This document shows positions 5,604-5,867 of a DNA stretch of 5,867 bases, in pieces (positions within the stretch are counted from its first letter, which is position 1; each line of letters opens with the position of its first letter). The stretch is from Alphaproteobacteria bacterium. Its GTDB lineage: Bacteria; Pseudomonadota; Alphaproteobacteria; Micropepsales; Micropepsaceae. Location: the NCBI GenBank assembly GCA_019508105.1, contig JAEKMB010000268.1:1-5867 (forward strand), given 5' to 3'. Below the pieces are notes generated by a model. It was not told the origin of the DNA. It made no database searches and worked only from the letters and a program-made list of their open reading frames with translations. The position numbers were made by a program, and so were the translations under genes.

Positions 5604-5867
5604 ATGAAATTTGCCGTCATTCCGCTTGTTGCCATCGCCCTCTTGGTCGCCTGCGCCCCGGTGATCAGCCAGCGCGGCTATCTGGCCGACCCCGCCAACG
5701 AGAACGCGATCAAGACCGGCGCGGACACCAAGACCAGCGTGCAGTCGCGACTGGGCTATGCCTCCACCACCGCCACCTTCGGCAATGACAGCTGGTATTA
5801 CATCTCGGCCACCGAAAAGCAGGTCGCCTTCTTCACCCCCACCGTGCTGAAGCGCCAGATCCTGGCA
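5604..5867 (+). CDS. bamE: Outer membrane protein assembly factor BamE/SmpA-OmlA family lipoprotein (partial, 3' end beyond window)
   Basis: Eighty-eight residues are visible and the frame is open at the window edge. The N-terminus is a lipoprotein signal: MKF, a hydrophobic core, then a lipobox LLVAC with the lipidated Cys17. The mature part has the BamE pattern: AIKTGADTKTSVQSRLGYAS (36-55), where the family has G.t...V...LG.Ps, then ATFGNDSWYYIS (58-69) and an aromatic strand VAFFTPTVLKRQIL. BamE is an outer-membrane lipoprotein of the BAM complex that inserts beta-barrel proteins. GAAAG lies 8 bases before the ATG. It is divergent from the bc1 chaperone gene. The family call is firm; whether it is the BamE orthologue or a related OmlA-type lipoprotein needs the missing C-terminus. 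Confidence 0.85.
   Translation, partial: MKFAVIPLVAIALLVACAPVISQRGYLADPANENAIKTGADTKTSVQSRLGYASTTATFGNDSWYYISATEKQVAFFTPTVLKRQILA

Overview
The window is GC-rich and gene-dense, and its gene order is a core housekeeping block typical of Alphaproteobacteria. It reads on the minus strand as cytochrome bc1 assembly chaperone, yceD (DUF177), rpmF, plsX, fabH, ihfA, MerR-family regulator. A BamE-type lipoprotein gene diverges from the front of the block. The pairing of the chaperone with yceD, and of fabH with ihfA and a MerR gene, is what points to this class. I cannot name the genus. The Zn-ribbon (four-cysteine) form of L32 may help place the lineage.

Layout from left to right. Positions 1-849 (minus) hold a secreted alpha/beta hydrolase of the homoserine acetyltransferase-like group; its C-terminus lies outside the window. 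A perfect 16-bp hairpin (916-950) sits directly against the 3' CCA of tRNA-Pro(GGG) (949-1025, minus), which has a recognisable promoter at 1062-1090. Next come the MerR-like regulator and ihfA, whose stop and start codons share one base (TGATG). The 105-bp gap before fabH carries a sigma70-like promoter for ihfA. Around it lie a near-consensus IHF site, a perfect DnaA box and a GANTC site. fabH and plsX overlap by 4 bp (GTGA). rpmF lies 24 bp upstream of plsX. The 122-bp gap between yceD and rpmF has a weak terminator-like hairpin, a candidate promoter, and a leader that could pair with the rpmF Shine-Dalgarno sequence. yceD and the bc1 chaperone gene are 6 bp apart. A short divergent intergenic region then leads to bamE, which runs off the right end.

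Working together: PlsX makes acyl-phosphate for phospholipid synthesis and FabH starts fatty acid chains. They share a transcription unit with ribosomal protein L32, which links membrane synthesis to ribosome synthesis. IHF-alpha and the MerR-like protein are DNA-binding proteins with their own promoter. The chaperone and BamE serve respiratory-complex and outer-membrane assembly.

I found no mobile element, CRISPR array, defence system or other clearly new system. The most interesting signals are regulatory: the clustered ihfA control sites, the hairpin joined to the tRNA, and the possible rpmF leader switch.
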